Origin: Clostridia bacterium
GTDB taxonomy: Bacteria; Bacillota; Clostridia; Lachnospirales; Lachnospiraceae
Direction of reading: 5' to 3'
Assembly (NCBI GenBank): GCA_003246295.1
Contig: QKAS01000032.1
Span: 1 to 64,000 of the forward strand
Length of the DNA stretch: 64,000 nt
The notes below the pieces were generated by a model. That model worked only from the letters and a program-made list of their open reading frames with translations, had not been told where the DNA came from and searched no databases. Made by a program: the position numbers and the translations under genes. This document shows positions 18,834 to 27,121 of this stretch, in pieces. The first letter of the stretch is position 1. Each line of letters begins with the position of its first letter.

Positions 18834-18855
18834 AAGTCTTTTCTAAATTTTTACT

Positions 18856-18884
18856 ATTATTGCATTTCATGACTGACATGTCAA
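18856..18884 (-). promoter_or_regulatory. Predicted promoter of ilvB
   Basis: On the minus strand TTGACA (18879-18884) and AATAAT (18856-18861) are 17 bases apart. The -35 box overlaps a small perfect palindrome TGACATGTCA. The resulting leader would be about 110 bases long and include the dyad at 18791-18833. Confidence 0.6.
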
Positions 18885-18929
18885 TAAGAAATCAACAGTT
18901 CGCATGTCTATTTTCCGTTATCACGGAAA

Positions 18930-21359
18930 TTAATCTGCGATACCAAGAATTCTCTTCGTCAGTCTGACGGCATCTGCTGCATCTTTTGAATATCCATCAG
19001 CACCAATTTCATCTGCATAATCCTGTGTAATAACTGCGCCACCAATGATAATTTTTGCATTCACGCCATTTTCTCTGGCATAATCAATTACATGTTTCAT
19101 TTCTTTCATTGTCGTTGTCATAAGTGCCGATAATGCAATAATGCTTGCATGCTGCTCTTTTGCCACCTGAATAATCGTTTCTTTTTTAACATCCTTACCA
19201 AGATCAATCACTTTAAAACCATGATTTTTTAACATAAGGGCAACCAGATTTTTCCCAATATCATGAATGTCACCTGCAACGGTAGCAATCACAATCACTG
19301 GCATGTCATGTTCTCCATTTTGTTCCATTAAATAAGGCTCTAAATATTCTATTGCAAGTTTCATACTTTCCGCACTTGCAATTAATTGCGGTAAAAAATA
19401 TTTACCTCTGTCAAATAATTCACCAACATCATTAATTGCCGGAAGAAGTATTGTGTTTAATAAGTCAGAAGGCTTGTTGCCTGATTCTATTGCAGCTTTT
19501 GTTTGTGCGACAATACCGGCTCTGTTTCCTTTTAGCACAGATTCATGCAACTGTTCCAAAATGTTTTTTTCGATTTTTATCGCTTGTTCCTGTATCCCGG
19601 AAGTATTTGATTTGGATTCTTTTTGCAGATTCATAGCATTGATATATGCAAGATCAGAAGCTTCTTTATTTAATAAAAGATCACTTGCCAGTGCACAAGA
19701 TGTTAATAATTCCTGATTTGGATTTGCGATAGCTGTCGTAAGACCTTCTCTGATCGCCATTGTAAGAAATGTCGTATTAATATAGCCTCGTTCTGGCAGA
19801 CCAAAGGAAATATTAGATAAACCGCAGGTCGTTGCAAGTCCATTTTCTTTACAGTATCGAATTGTTTCCAATGTTTCAAGTGCAGCTTTTTTATTAGCAC
19901 CAACAGTTGTCACAAGACCGTCAACAATAATGTCTTCTTTTTTCATACCAAGTTCAAGCGCTCTCTTGGTAATTGCATTAATAATATCAATCTTTTCTGA
20001 AAGACTTTCTGGAAGGCCACGATCAGATAATGGTAACAGAATAAACATTGCGCCATATTTTTTAGCAAGTGGCAATAGATTACTATATTTTACCGCTTCC
20101 AACGAAATGGAATTCATGAGTGCCCGGCCTGGATAATGGCGAAGCGCTGCTTCCATAACTTCCACGGAGCTCGTATCAATGGTAAGCGGCAGGGATGTAA
20201 CTCCGCCTATTTCCTCTAATGCATTACGCATTAGTTCTTTTTCATCAACACCACTCATGCCCATATTAACATCAAGTATAGCGGCCCCGCATTGTTCTTG
20301 CTCTTCTGCGAAAGAAATGACCATATCAAACTTATTTTCTAATAATTCCGCCTGAAGTTTTTTCTTCCCTGTTGGATTGATTCTCTCTCCGATAATCATA
20401 AATCTATCGTTCAGTCCAAAAGAAAGAGATTGTCTTTCTGAAGCCAGATAGCGTTTCCCAGTCATAGCTCTTTTTTTGACCGGCATATGGCCTAATTTTT
20501 TTGATAATGCTTTCATGTGAGCAGGCGTTGTTCCACAGCATCCACCCATAATCATGGCGCCAGCTTCGTAAATTTGCATCATTTCTGTAGCAAATGTATC
20601 TGCATCCATATCATAGACTGTATTCCCATCAATATCTAAAGTAGGCATCCCTGCATTTGGTTTTGCAATGATTGGTATCGTCGTTACACTTGCCATATCC
20701 TTGATGATTACACCCATTTTATCAGGGCCTGTAGAACAGTTCGCGCCAATTGCATCAGCACCTAATGATTCCAGTACAATGGCAGCAGTTTTTGCATCTG
20801 TACCAAATAAAGTTCTTCCATCAGATTCAAATGTCAATGTTACTATGACTGGCAAATCACATACTTCTTTTGCTGCAATTAACGCTGCTCTTGATTCCTG
20901 AAGACTCATCATGGTCTCAATTGCAAGCAGGTCTACGCCACCTTCTATAAGGTATTGAATCTGTTCTTTATAAATCGTGATCAGTTCTTCAAATCCCATT
21001 TTCCCCATAGGACTTAACTGTTCACCTGTCATGGTAATATCTCCTGCCACATATCCTCTACCATCAACAGCTTCTTTTGAGAGACCAACCAACGCTATAT
21101 TAATTTCTCTGATACGATCTTCAAGATGATACTCCATTAACTTAATCCGATTACTCGTAAACGTAGGTGCATATACAATATGACTCCCCGCTTCTATATA
21201 TTCACGTTGTAACCCTATCAATGCTTCTTTATTGCTTAAAATCCATTCTTCCGGACAGACACCGGCAGGCATACCACGCTTAATCAGATTGGAACCGGTA
21301 GCTCCGTCAAGAAAGACCAGATTACAATTACATAATTCACTAAATTGTTGTTTTGTCAT
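18930..21359 (-). CDS. metH: Cobalamin-dependent methionine synthase without reactivation domain
   Basis: The start is the ATG at 21359, 7 bases after AGGAG; a TTG six codons earlier precedes that site. The 809-residue protein has a homocysteine-binding barrel (about 1-300) with zinc-ligand cysteines at about 208 (GANCS), 274 and 275 (GGCCG), a pterin-binding domain from about 320 (GERINPTG), and cobalamin cap and binding domains at the C-terminus with the B12-ligand motif DIHDIG. It lacks the C-terminal AdoMet-binding activation domain of E. coli MetH, so reactivation must depend on another protein. A promoter is visible, and the leader is too short for a SAM riboswitch. Confidence 0.93.
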   Translation of the reverse strand: MTKQQFSELCNCNLVFLDGATGSNLIKRGMPAGVCPEEWILSNKEALIGLQREYIEAGSHIVYAPTFTSNRIKLMEYHLEDRIREINIALVGLSKEAVDGRGYVAGDITMTGEQLSPMGKMGFEELITIYKEQIQYLIEGGVDLLAIETMMSLQESRAALIAAKEVCDLPVIVTLTFESDGRTLFGTDAKTAAIVLESLGADAIGANCSTGPDKMGVIIKDMASVTTIPIIAKPNAGMPTLDIDGNTVYDMDADTFATEMMQIYEAGAMIMGGCCGTTPAHMKALSKKLGHMPVKKRAMTGKRYLASERQSLSFGLNDRFMIIGERINPTGKKKLQAELLENKFDMVISFAEEQEQCGAAILDVNMGMSGVDEKELMRNALEEIGGVTSLPLTIDTSSVEVMEAALRHYPGRALMNSISLEAVKYSNLLPLAKKYGAMFILLPLSDRGLPESLSEKIDIINAITKRALELGMKKEDIIVDGLVTTVGANKKAALETLETIRYCKENGLATTCGLSNISFGLPERGYINTTFLTMAIREGLTTAIANPNQELLTSCALASDLLLNKEASDLAYINAMNLQKESKSNTSGIQEQAIKIEKNILEQLHESVLKGNRAGIVAQTKAAIESGNKPSDLLNTILLPAINDVGELFDRGKYFLPQLIASAESMKLAIEYLEPYLMEQNGEHDMPVIVIATVAGDIHDIGKNLVALMLKNHGFKVIDLGKDVKKETIIQVAKEQHASIIALSALMTTTMKEMKHVIDYARENGVNAKIIIGGAVITQDYADEIGADGYSKDAADAVRLTKRILGIAD

Positions 21360-21424
21360 AATAAACTCTCCTAACAATTATCTTTTATCCAAGTAACGTA
21401 TTACATTAAGATATTAGCATCAAA

Positions 21425-21453
21425 ATCATAACACGAATTGGCGCTATGGGCAA
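21425..21453 (-). promoter_or_regulatory. Predicted promoter of metH
   Basis: On the minus strand TTGCCC (21448-21453) and TATGAT (21425-21430) are 17 bases apart. This gives a leader of roughly 60 bases. Confidence 0.6.
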
Positions 21454-21471
21454 ACTCTTTTGTTCATATCC

Positions 21472-21500
21472 TTGATTTAAGATTACAGATATGGTAAATT
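21472..21500 (+). promoter_or_regulatory. Predicted promoter of the lipoprotein gene
   Basis: TTGATT (21472-21477) and TAAATT (21495-21500) on the plus strand are 17 bases apart, about 50 bases upstream of the lipoprotein start. It is back to back with the metH promoter. Confidence 0.5.
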
Positions 21501-21556
21501 AAATTATTGGGTTTTGTAATAAAAGCGCAAAACAAATGTAATATTCGGGGGTTAGT

Positions 21557-22060
21557 ATGAACAAAAAAATTCTGATACCATTTTTACTTGCCGGTTGTCT
21601 GTTCTCTTTGACAGGGTGCGGTAAAGACCAGTCTCTAGAAACTTATAAAGAAAACATGACCGTCTTCTGTAATAATATTATTGCACAAAATGAAGTAATC
21701 AATTCCATTGATCCTGCTTCTGAAACTGCAACTGAAGATCTTCTTACAAGTCTTGATACCATTGAAGCAGAATTTACTACACTTGCGGACATGGAAGTTC
21801 CAGAACAATTCAGCGCCATAGAGTCATTGGCGGATGAAGCTGGCGCATATATGACTGAGGCCGTTTCTCTCTATCACGAGGCGTTTGGTGCCGCCGTTTA
21901 TGATGATACTAAGGCTCAGCTCGCAGCGCAAAGTTATCAGCGTGCTATCAAAAGAGTTCAGTATATTGGTGATATTCTTATGGGGCAGCTGCCTGACGAT
22001 GAAAATGTTGAAATTACTTATGAAGATTCTACCTCAGATGATAGTCAGACTGCAGAGTAA
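21557..22060 (+). CDS. Small predicted lipoprotein of unknown function
   Basis: A 167-residue protein with a type II signal peptide: positively charged MNKK, a hydrophobic stretch, and the lipobox LTGC, giving a mature lipid-anchored Cys at about residue 21. The mature part is acidic and helical, with no recognised catalytic motif, and ends in an acidic Asp/Glu/Ser-rich tail. It should sit on the outer face of the membrane. It is divergent from metH and is followed by a two-way terminator shared with the convergent GGGtGRT gene. No specific function is evident. Confidence 0.8.
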   Translation: MNKKILIPFLLAGCLFSLTGCGKDQSLETYKENMTVFCNNIIAQNEVINSIDPASETATEDLLTSLDTIEAEFTTLADMEVPEQFSAIESLADEAGAYMTEAVSLYHEAFGAAVYDDTKAQLAAQSYQRAIKRVQYIGDILMGQLPDDENVEITYEDSTSDDSQTAE

Positions 22061-22113
22061 ATTGATCTTATAAAACATGTTGTTAATTTTTAATATCTAA
22101 ATAAAATATATTT

Positions 22114-22148
22114 AAAAAGGAGAAGCAATTTCGCTTCTCCTTTTCTTT
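22114..22148. terminator. Bidirectional terminator between lipoprotein and GGGtGRT genes
   Basis: The stem GGAGAAGC/GCTTCTCC has an A-rich left flank (TTTAAAAA) and a T-rich right flank (TTTTCTTTT), so it can end transcripts from both sides. The two flanking genes converge on it. Confidence 0.85.
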
Positions 22149-22169
22149 TAATTATTTACTTTAAATTTC

Positions 22170-23180
22170 TTAGAATTTACCAGCGTTCGCTGCTTCTTCA
22201 ATTGAAACTGCAACCGCTACTGTCATACCAACCATAGGGTTATTTCCAGCGCCGATGAGACCCATCATTTCAACGTGAGCTGGTACAGATGAAGATCCTG
22301 CAAACTGTGCATCAGAGTGCATACGCCCCATAGTATCTGTCATACCGTAAGAAGCTGGTCCAGCTGCCATGTTATCTGGGTGAAGTGTACGTCCTGTACC
22401 ACCACCAGAAGCAACTGAGAAATACTTTTTACCCTGTTCCATACATTCTTTTTTGTAAGTACCTGCAACTGGATGCTGGAATCTTGTAGGGTTGGTTGAG
22501 TTACCTGTGATAGAAACGTCAACTTTTTCTTTGTGCATAATTGCAACACCTTCAGTTACATCGTTTGCACCATAGCAGTTAACTTTTGCACGAAGTCCTT
22601 CTGAATATGATTTTCTAAATACTTCTTTTACTTCACCTGTATAATAATCCATATCTGTTTCAACATAAGTAAATCCGTTGATACGGGAAATAACCTGTGC
22701 AGCATCTTTTCCAAGTCCGTTTAAGATAACTCTTAAAGGTTGTTTTCTAACTTTGTTTGCTTTTTCAGCGATACCAATTGCACCTTCAGCAGCTGCAAAT
22801 GATTCGTGTCCAGCAAGGAAAGCAAAACATTCTGTTTCTTCTTCAAGAAGCATTTTTCCTAAGTTACCGTGGCCAAGACCAACTTTACGCTGATCTGCTA
22901 CTGATCCCGGAATACAGAATGACTGAATACCTTCACCAATTGCTGCAGCAGCATCTGCTGCTTTTCTACAACCTTTTTTGATTGCGATTGCTGCGCCTAC
23001 AATATAAGCCCATTTCGCATTTTCAAAGCAGATTGGCTGAATGCTTTCAACCTGTTTGTATACATCAAGTCCAGCATCTTTTGTAATTTTTTCAGCTTCT
23101 TCAATGGAAGAAATTCCGTAGCTGTTTAAAACTTCATTTATCTGTTTAATTCTTCTTTCGTATGATTCAAATAAAGCCAT
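22170..23180 (-). CDS. GGGtGRT protein
   Basis: A 336-residue protein with the motif GGGTGRT at about residues 259-265, the feature for which this uncharacterised family is named, followed by a Gly/Met-rich conserved C-terminus. It has no membrane segment or signal peptide. It lies 18 bases downstream of a NifU/IscU-like scaffold gene, and the two are found together in many anaerobes (from general knowledge), so the partners probably act on the same cofactor. The biochemical role is not known; a link to iron-sulfur or another metal cofactor is inference from the neighbour only. Confidence 0.9.
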   Translation of the reverse strand: MALFESYERRIKQINEVLNSYGISSIEEAEKITKDAGLDVYKQVESIQPICFENAKWAYIVGAAIAIKKGCRKAADAAAAIGEGIQSFCIPGSVADQRKVGLGHGNLGKMLLEEETECFAFLAGHESFAAAEGAIGIAEKANKVRKQPLRVILNGLGKDAAQVISRINGFTYVETDMDYYTGEVKEVFRKSYSEGLRAKVNCYGANDVTEGVAIMHKEKVDVSITGNSTNPTRFQHPVAGTYKKECMEQGKKYFSVASGGGTGRTLHPDNMAAGPASYGMTDTMGRMHSDAQFAGSSSVPAHVEMMGLIGAGNNPMVGMTVAVAVSIEEAANAGKF

Positions 23181-23198
23181 TATTATTTCCTCCTTCTC

Positions 23199-23891
23199 TT
23201 ATTCTTCTCTAGGATCAATGATCTTAACTGCATCTGCTACACGGCCATACTGTCCTTTAGCTTTTTCCCATGCGGTGTTCGCATCATCACCTTTTTTGAT
23301 GAAATCAGTCATTTTTCCAAGGCTGACGAACTGATATCCGATGATTTGATCTTCTGCATCAAGAGCGATTCCAGTTACATAACCTTCTGCCATTTCAAGA
23401 TAACGAGGTCCTTTTGCAAGTGTTCCATACATAGTACCAACCTGAGATCTTAAACCTTTACCTAAATCTTCAAGTCCAGCACCGATTGTAAGTCCACCTT
23501 CTGAGAAAGCACTCTGTGTACGTCCGTAAACGATCTGTAAGAATAATTCTCTCATAGCTGTATTGATTGCATCACATACCAAGTCAGTATTTAATGCTTC
23601 TAAAACGGTTCTTCCTGGAAGGATTTCAGAAGCCATAGCTGCTGAATGTGTCATTCCTGAACATCCAATGGTTTCTACAAGCGCTTCCTGAATGATACCC
23701 TCTTTTACGTTTAATGTAAGTTTACAAGCTCCCTGCTGTGGTGCACACCAGCCAACACCGTGTGTCAGACCGGAAATGTCTTTAACTTCTTTTGCTTTTA
23801 CCCATTTTGCTTCTTCAGGGATAGGCGCACAACCGTGATTAACACCCTGTGCCACTGTACACATTTGTTCTACTTCATGTGAATAAATCAT
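23199..23891 (-). CDS. NifU/IscU-like iron-sulfur scaffold family protein
   Basis: A 230-residue protein, with a segment around residues 75-90 (TIGCSGMTHSAAMAS) that resembles the central cysteine region of IscU/NifU scaffolds. Cysteines lie at about 11, 21, 49, 56, 77 and 106; the third ligand Cys of classic IscU is not at its usual place, and the protein is longer than IscU (about 130 residues). The first of two genes, with the GGGtGRT gene 18 bases downstream. An AAAGGAG site precedes the ATG. It is probably not the housekeeping scaffold. Confidence 0.82.
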   Translation of the reverse strand: MIYSHEVEQMCTVAQGVNHGCAPIPEEAKWVKAKEVKDISGLTHGVGWCAPQQGACKLTLNVKEGIIQEALVETIGCSGMTHSAAMASEILPGRTVLEALNTDLVCDAINTAMRELFLQIVYGRTQSAFSEGGLTIGAGLEDLGKGLRSQVGTMYGTLAKGPRYLEMAEGYVTGIALDAEDQIIGYQFVSLGKMTDFIKKGDDANTAWEKAKGQYGRVADAVKIIDPREE

Positions 23892-23933
23892 GTGAAATCT
23901 CCTTTCAATTCTGTGAACATTATTTTGATGGCT

Positions 23934-23957
23934 GTATCACACGGGAATTGTGTATAC
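23934..23957. repeat. Inverted repeat upstream of the scaffold gene
   Basis: GTATCACAC (23934-23942) and GTGTATAC (23950-23957) form an 8-bp inverted repeat with one bulged base and a 7-base spacer, in the 158-base gap upstream of the scaffold/GGGtGRT pair. It is a candidate operator. No convincing promoter could be placed around it. Confidence 0.4.
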
Positions 23958-24049
23958 CGCCAAGAATAACCAACCTATTTTCTCACAAATACCTTAAAAA
24001 ATCCAGTACTATTTTTGTTTCTTAAAATATCATTTTATTTCTTTCTATA

Positions 24050-24844
24050 TTAAGAAAGCATCATACGATCATTGGCAAACTCTCCGCCACTCGCTTCTTC
24101 AAATTTAGCAAGTAAATCTGAAACATGAAGATTCTTTTTTTCTTCTCCCGAAACATCATATATAATTCTTCCTTCATGCATCATAATCAGCCTGTTCCCC
24201 ATTCTGATTGCATCCTTCATGTTATGTGTAACCATTAAAGCGGTCAGATTGTCTTCATTTACAATCAGTTCTGTCAGATCTAAAACTTTTTTCGCTGTTT
24301 TAGGATCCAGTGCGGCTGTATGTTCATCCAGTAATAAAATTTTGGGTTTTTGTAATGCTGCCATTAGTAATGTCAGCGCCTGTCTCTGTCCGCCTGATAA
24401 TAAACCCACTTTAGAAGACATTCTCGTTTCAAGGCCAAGATCCAGTTCTTTCAAGCGTTCAAAATAAAGCTCTTTTTCTTCTTTTGTAATTCCCCAGCTC
24501 AGACCACGTTTTTTACCACGGCGATAGGCAAGTGCAAGGTTTTCCTGAATTTCCATTCCCGCTGCTGTTCCGCGCATTGGATCCTGAAATACTCTTCCAA
24601 GATATGCTGCTCTGGCATGTTCCGGCATCCTTGAGATGTCAATATTGTCTAATAAGATAACACCAGCATCAATCGGATATACACCCGCTATCATATTTAA
24701 TAATGTTGATTTTCCTGCTCCGTTGCCACCGATAATCGTAACAAAATCACCTGGCTTCATTTCAAAATCAATATTATTTAAAGCAGTCTTTTCATTAATC
24801 GTTCCTATATTAAATGTCTTTTTTACATTTGTAATCTTTAGCAT
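24050..24844 (-). CDS. ABC importer ATP-binding protein (TrpZ-like)
   Basis: The start is the ATG at 24844 (MLKITNVKKTF), 8 bases after AGGAGG; it shares one base with the permease stop (TAATG). The 264-residue ATPase has Walker A GGNGAGKS, the signature LSGGQRQ and Walker B LLLDEHTAALD. Together with the permease and the substrate-binding lipoprotein upstream it forms an importer of the PF04392/TrpXYZ class, members of which are thought to take up tryptophan or tyrosine. The actual substrate here cannot be read from the sequence. Confidence 0.88.
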   Translation of the reverse strand: MLKITNVKKTFNIGTINEKTALNNIDFEMKPGDFVTIIGGNGAGKSTLLNMIAGVYPIDAGVILLDNIDISRMPEHARAAYLGRVFQDPMRGTAAGMEIQENLALAYRRGKKRGLSWGITKEEKELYFERLKELDLGLETRMSSKVGLLSGGQRQALTLLMAALQKPKILLLDEHTAALDPKTAKKVLDLTELIVNEDNLTALMVTHNMKDAIRMGNRLIMMHEGRIIYDVSGEEKKNLHVSDLLAKFEEASGGEFANDRMMLS

Positions 24845-25764
24845 TATTTTGTACCTCCTGTTGTATAAGAAGCTCGAAGCCGCCACTTATCAAGCATGAC
24901 CGGAATACAAAGCGCAAGTGCAACAATGATTGCTGAAATCAGTTTCATATCATTTGCATCCATACCAAGCTGAAGTACTATCGCTCTTATAATAAAATAA
25001 ACAACTGATCCGACAACCGCTGAAGTAAGTTTACTGCCAAAGGATCTAAGTTTCCCTAACAACATATCACCAATAACGATTGCAGCAAGTCCAATTACAA
25101 TAGCACCGGTACCCATACCAACATCACCATATTTCTGATTCTGACATACAAGTGCGCCCGAAAGACCAACGAGTCCATTACTGAGCATTAATGCAATCAT
25201 TTTTGTCTTCTTCGTGTTAACCCCAAGTGCACGTATCATATCTTCATTATTGCCAGTTGCTCTCAGTGCTGAACCAATTTCAGTACCAAAAAACCAATAT
25301 AAGGCAACGATACATAAAATTGCAAAAACAACACCGATCAGCATGGTAGCGATCGGCTGAGATAAACCTGTCAATGCCATCAGCTGTGTTACAATGGTAT
25401 CTACTTTTAAAAGTGGAATGTTACTTCTTCCCATAATCCTAAGATTAATCGACCAAAGTGCGATCTGCGTTAAAATTCCTGCAAGAATCGCGGGTATTTC
25501 AAATACTGTGTGTAACAGACCCGTTACTGCTCCTGCTAATACACCTGCAAAAGTTGCAATCACAAGCGCAAGAACCGGTGATACTCCATGATTGACTACT
25601 AACATTGCACAAACACATCCACCCATTGCAAAACTACCATCAACCGTAAGATCCGCAATGTTTAATATTTTATATGTAATGTATACCCCAAGTACCATGA
25701 CTCCCCATAAAATTCCTTGCGTCAGAGCTCCTTGCATTGCCATCAGGACACCGCCTATATTCAT
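24844..25764 (-). CDS. ABC importer permease (TrpY-like)
   Basis: A 306-residue membrane protein with about eight to nine hydrophobic helices, of the branched-chain/ribose permease superfamily (LivH/RbsC type). The conserved segment ADLTVDGSFAMGG near residues 33-45 is typical of permeases that go with PF04392 substrate-binding proteins. It follows the binding-protein gene after an internal terminator and overlaps the ATPase gene by one base, so permease and ATPase should be made in equal amounts. Confidence 0.88.
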   Translation of the reverse strand: MNIGGVLMAMQGALTQGILWGVMVLGVYITYKILNIADLTVDGSFAMGGCVCAMLVVNHGVSPVLALVIATFAGVLAGAVTGLLHTVFEIPAILAGILTQIALWSINLRIMGRSNIPLLKVDTIVTQLMALTGLSQPIATMLIGVVFAILCIVALYWFFGTEIGSALRATGNNEDMIRALGVNTKKTKMIALMLSNGLVGLSGALVCQNQKYGDVGMGTGAIVIGLAAIVIGDMLLGKLRSFGSKLTSAVVGSVVYFIIRAIVLQLGMDANDMKLISAIIVALALCIPVMLDKWRLRASYTTGGTK

Positions 25765-25853
25765 AACCCTACCTCCGTCTGTTATTATTCAAAACTAACT
25801 AAAATATAATACCATAAATTCATAGATTAAAAAAGAGATATTGTAGATTTTTT

Positions 25854-25893
25854 ATCAAAAAAAGACAGATCATCTTATCGACAATCTGTCTCT
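25854..25893 (-). terminator. Internal terminator between binding-protein and permease genes
   Basis: On the minus strand the stem AGACAGAT/ATCTGTCT is followed by seven T. It lies between the substrate-binding protein and the permease and would reduce transcription into the membrane components, a common way to overproduce the binding protein. Confidence 0.8.
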
Positions 25894-25947
25894 AAATGCA
25901 ATAGAAATCAGAATCAATTCTTACACAAATATACTGTGTGAAATCAA

Positions 25948-27000
25948 TTATTTAGCATATGCAGAAAGGTCAATGCCAAGCGTTGCTGCTGTTTCATCAT
26001 TTCCAGCAAATTCACACTGTTCTGCTGTAAGGTAACCAATTGGTGTTTCTGCTGTTGTTGCTTCACCTTTTAAGATTTTAACAGCCTGTTGTGCAGTCAT
26101 TTTACCAAGATTATAATAATCGATACCATAAGTTGCCAGTCCGCCTGCTTCCACCATTCCGGCTTCTCCACAGATAACTGGAATTTTATTTTCATTTGCA
26201 ACCATTGCTACTGTTGTCATACCTGCAGCGATCATATTATCTGTAGGTGCATAAATTACATCTACTTTGCTGACTGCTGATTCAACAACTGACTGAATTT
26301 CGTTTGAACTTGATACTGTAAATTCTTCCCATGCAAGACCAGCTGCTTCGATTTCAGCTTTTGCAATATCTGCCTGGAAAATAGAATTATCTTCTGCGGA
26401 ACAGTAAAGTATACCAACTGTTTTTGCTTCTGGAAGAATCTCTGTTAATAATGCGATCTGTTCTTTTACAGGAGTAAGATCTGAAGTACCGGAAACATTT
26501 CCGCCAGGTGCTTCGTTAGACGTAACAAGACCTGATGTTTCAGGATCCGTTACTGCTGTGACAAGAATTGGAATGTCTGTAGTTTTACCAGCTACTGCCT
26601 GTGCAGCTGGGGTTGCAATCGCAAGAATTAAATCATTTCCATCATTCACAAGTTTGGATGCAATCGTATCACATGCCGTCTGATCTCCCTGTGCATTCTG
26701 CTGATCTACAGTATATTTAATTCCAGCTTCATTTAATCCATCAATAAATCCCTGATTAGCAGCATCCAGTGCAGCATGTTCTACCAACTGGATTACACCA
26801 ATCTTATATTCTTTTTCTGCTGTATCTGCAGCTGCAGTTTCTTCTGTAACAGCTTCTTCTGTCTCTGCTTCATCGGCAACAGCTTCTTCTGTAGCAGGTT
26901 CTGTAGTTTCAGCTGCAACTTCTTCTGTTTTAGCACCACATCCTGCAAGTACTGATAATGACATACAGGTTACTAACATCATAGCCAATAATTTTTTCAT
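25948..27000 (-). CDS. ABC importer substrate-binding lipoprotein (TrpX-like, PF04392)
   Basis: A 350-residue lipoprotein: signal peptide with the lipobox LAGC (Cys at about 21), then a Glu/Ala/Thr-rich linker to about residue 60, then a two-lobe binding domain starting KIGVIQLVEHAALDA. This start and the segments APTDNMIAAG and YGIDYYNLG place it in the ABC_sub_bind (PF04392) family. Members such as TrpX are associated with aromatic amino-acid uptake. It is the first gene of the importer operon and has a strong inverted repeat just upstream of its start codon. Confidence 0.88.
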   Translation of the reverse strand: MKKLLAMMLVTCMSLSVLAGCGAKTEEVAAETTEPATEEAVADEAETEEAVTEETAAADTAEKEYKIGVIQLVEHAALDAANQGFIDGLNEAGIKYTVDQQNAQGDQTACDTIASKLVNDGNDLILAIATPAAQAVAGKTTDIPILVTAVTDPETSGLVTSNEAPGGNVSGTSDLTPVKEQIALLTEILPEAKTVGILYCSAEDNSIFQADIAKAEIEAAGLAWEEFTVSSSNEIQSVVESAVSKVDVIYAPTDNMIAAGMTTVAMVANENKIPVICGEAGMVEAGGLATYGIDYYNLGKMTAQQAVKILKGEATTAETPIGYLTAEQCEFAGNDETAATLGIDLSAYAK

Positions 27001-27054
27001 AACATTTCCCTCTCTTTTGCTTTCATATTTCTTGCATTGTTTAATACTTTAATG

Positions 27055-27084
27055 TTTAACGCTTTTAAGTATTAAAGCGTTAAA
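27055..27084. promoter_or_regulatory. Perfect 11-bp inverted repeat upstream of the importer operon
   Basis: TTTAACGCTTT (27055-27065) and AAAGCGTTAAA (27074-27084) are perfect complements around an 8-base spacer. The adjacent TTTAATACTTT (27040-27050) can instead pair with the spacer region, giving two mutually exclusive stems. The same 11-mer occurs in the promoter spacer of rex. It is a likely operator, or a structured leader. Confidence 0.6.
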
Positions 27085-27121
27085 TGTATACTAAGAAATA
27101 TATCGGAAAAGTTATTTTTTG

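Noticed and set aside
18739..18929. T-box or amino-acid attenuator ahead of ilvB
   Set aside because: No T-box core, no terminator hairpin with a T run, and no leader peptide rich in Leu/Val/Ile codons was found.
18907..18930. Terminator after metH
   Set aside because: A small hairpin (TTTCCGT/ACGGAAA) is present, but no T run follows on the minus strand.
21360..21556. SAM riboswitch upstream of metH
   Set aside because: The distance from the predicted transcription start to the ATG is only about 60 bases, too short for an S-box, and no matching stems were seen.
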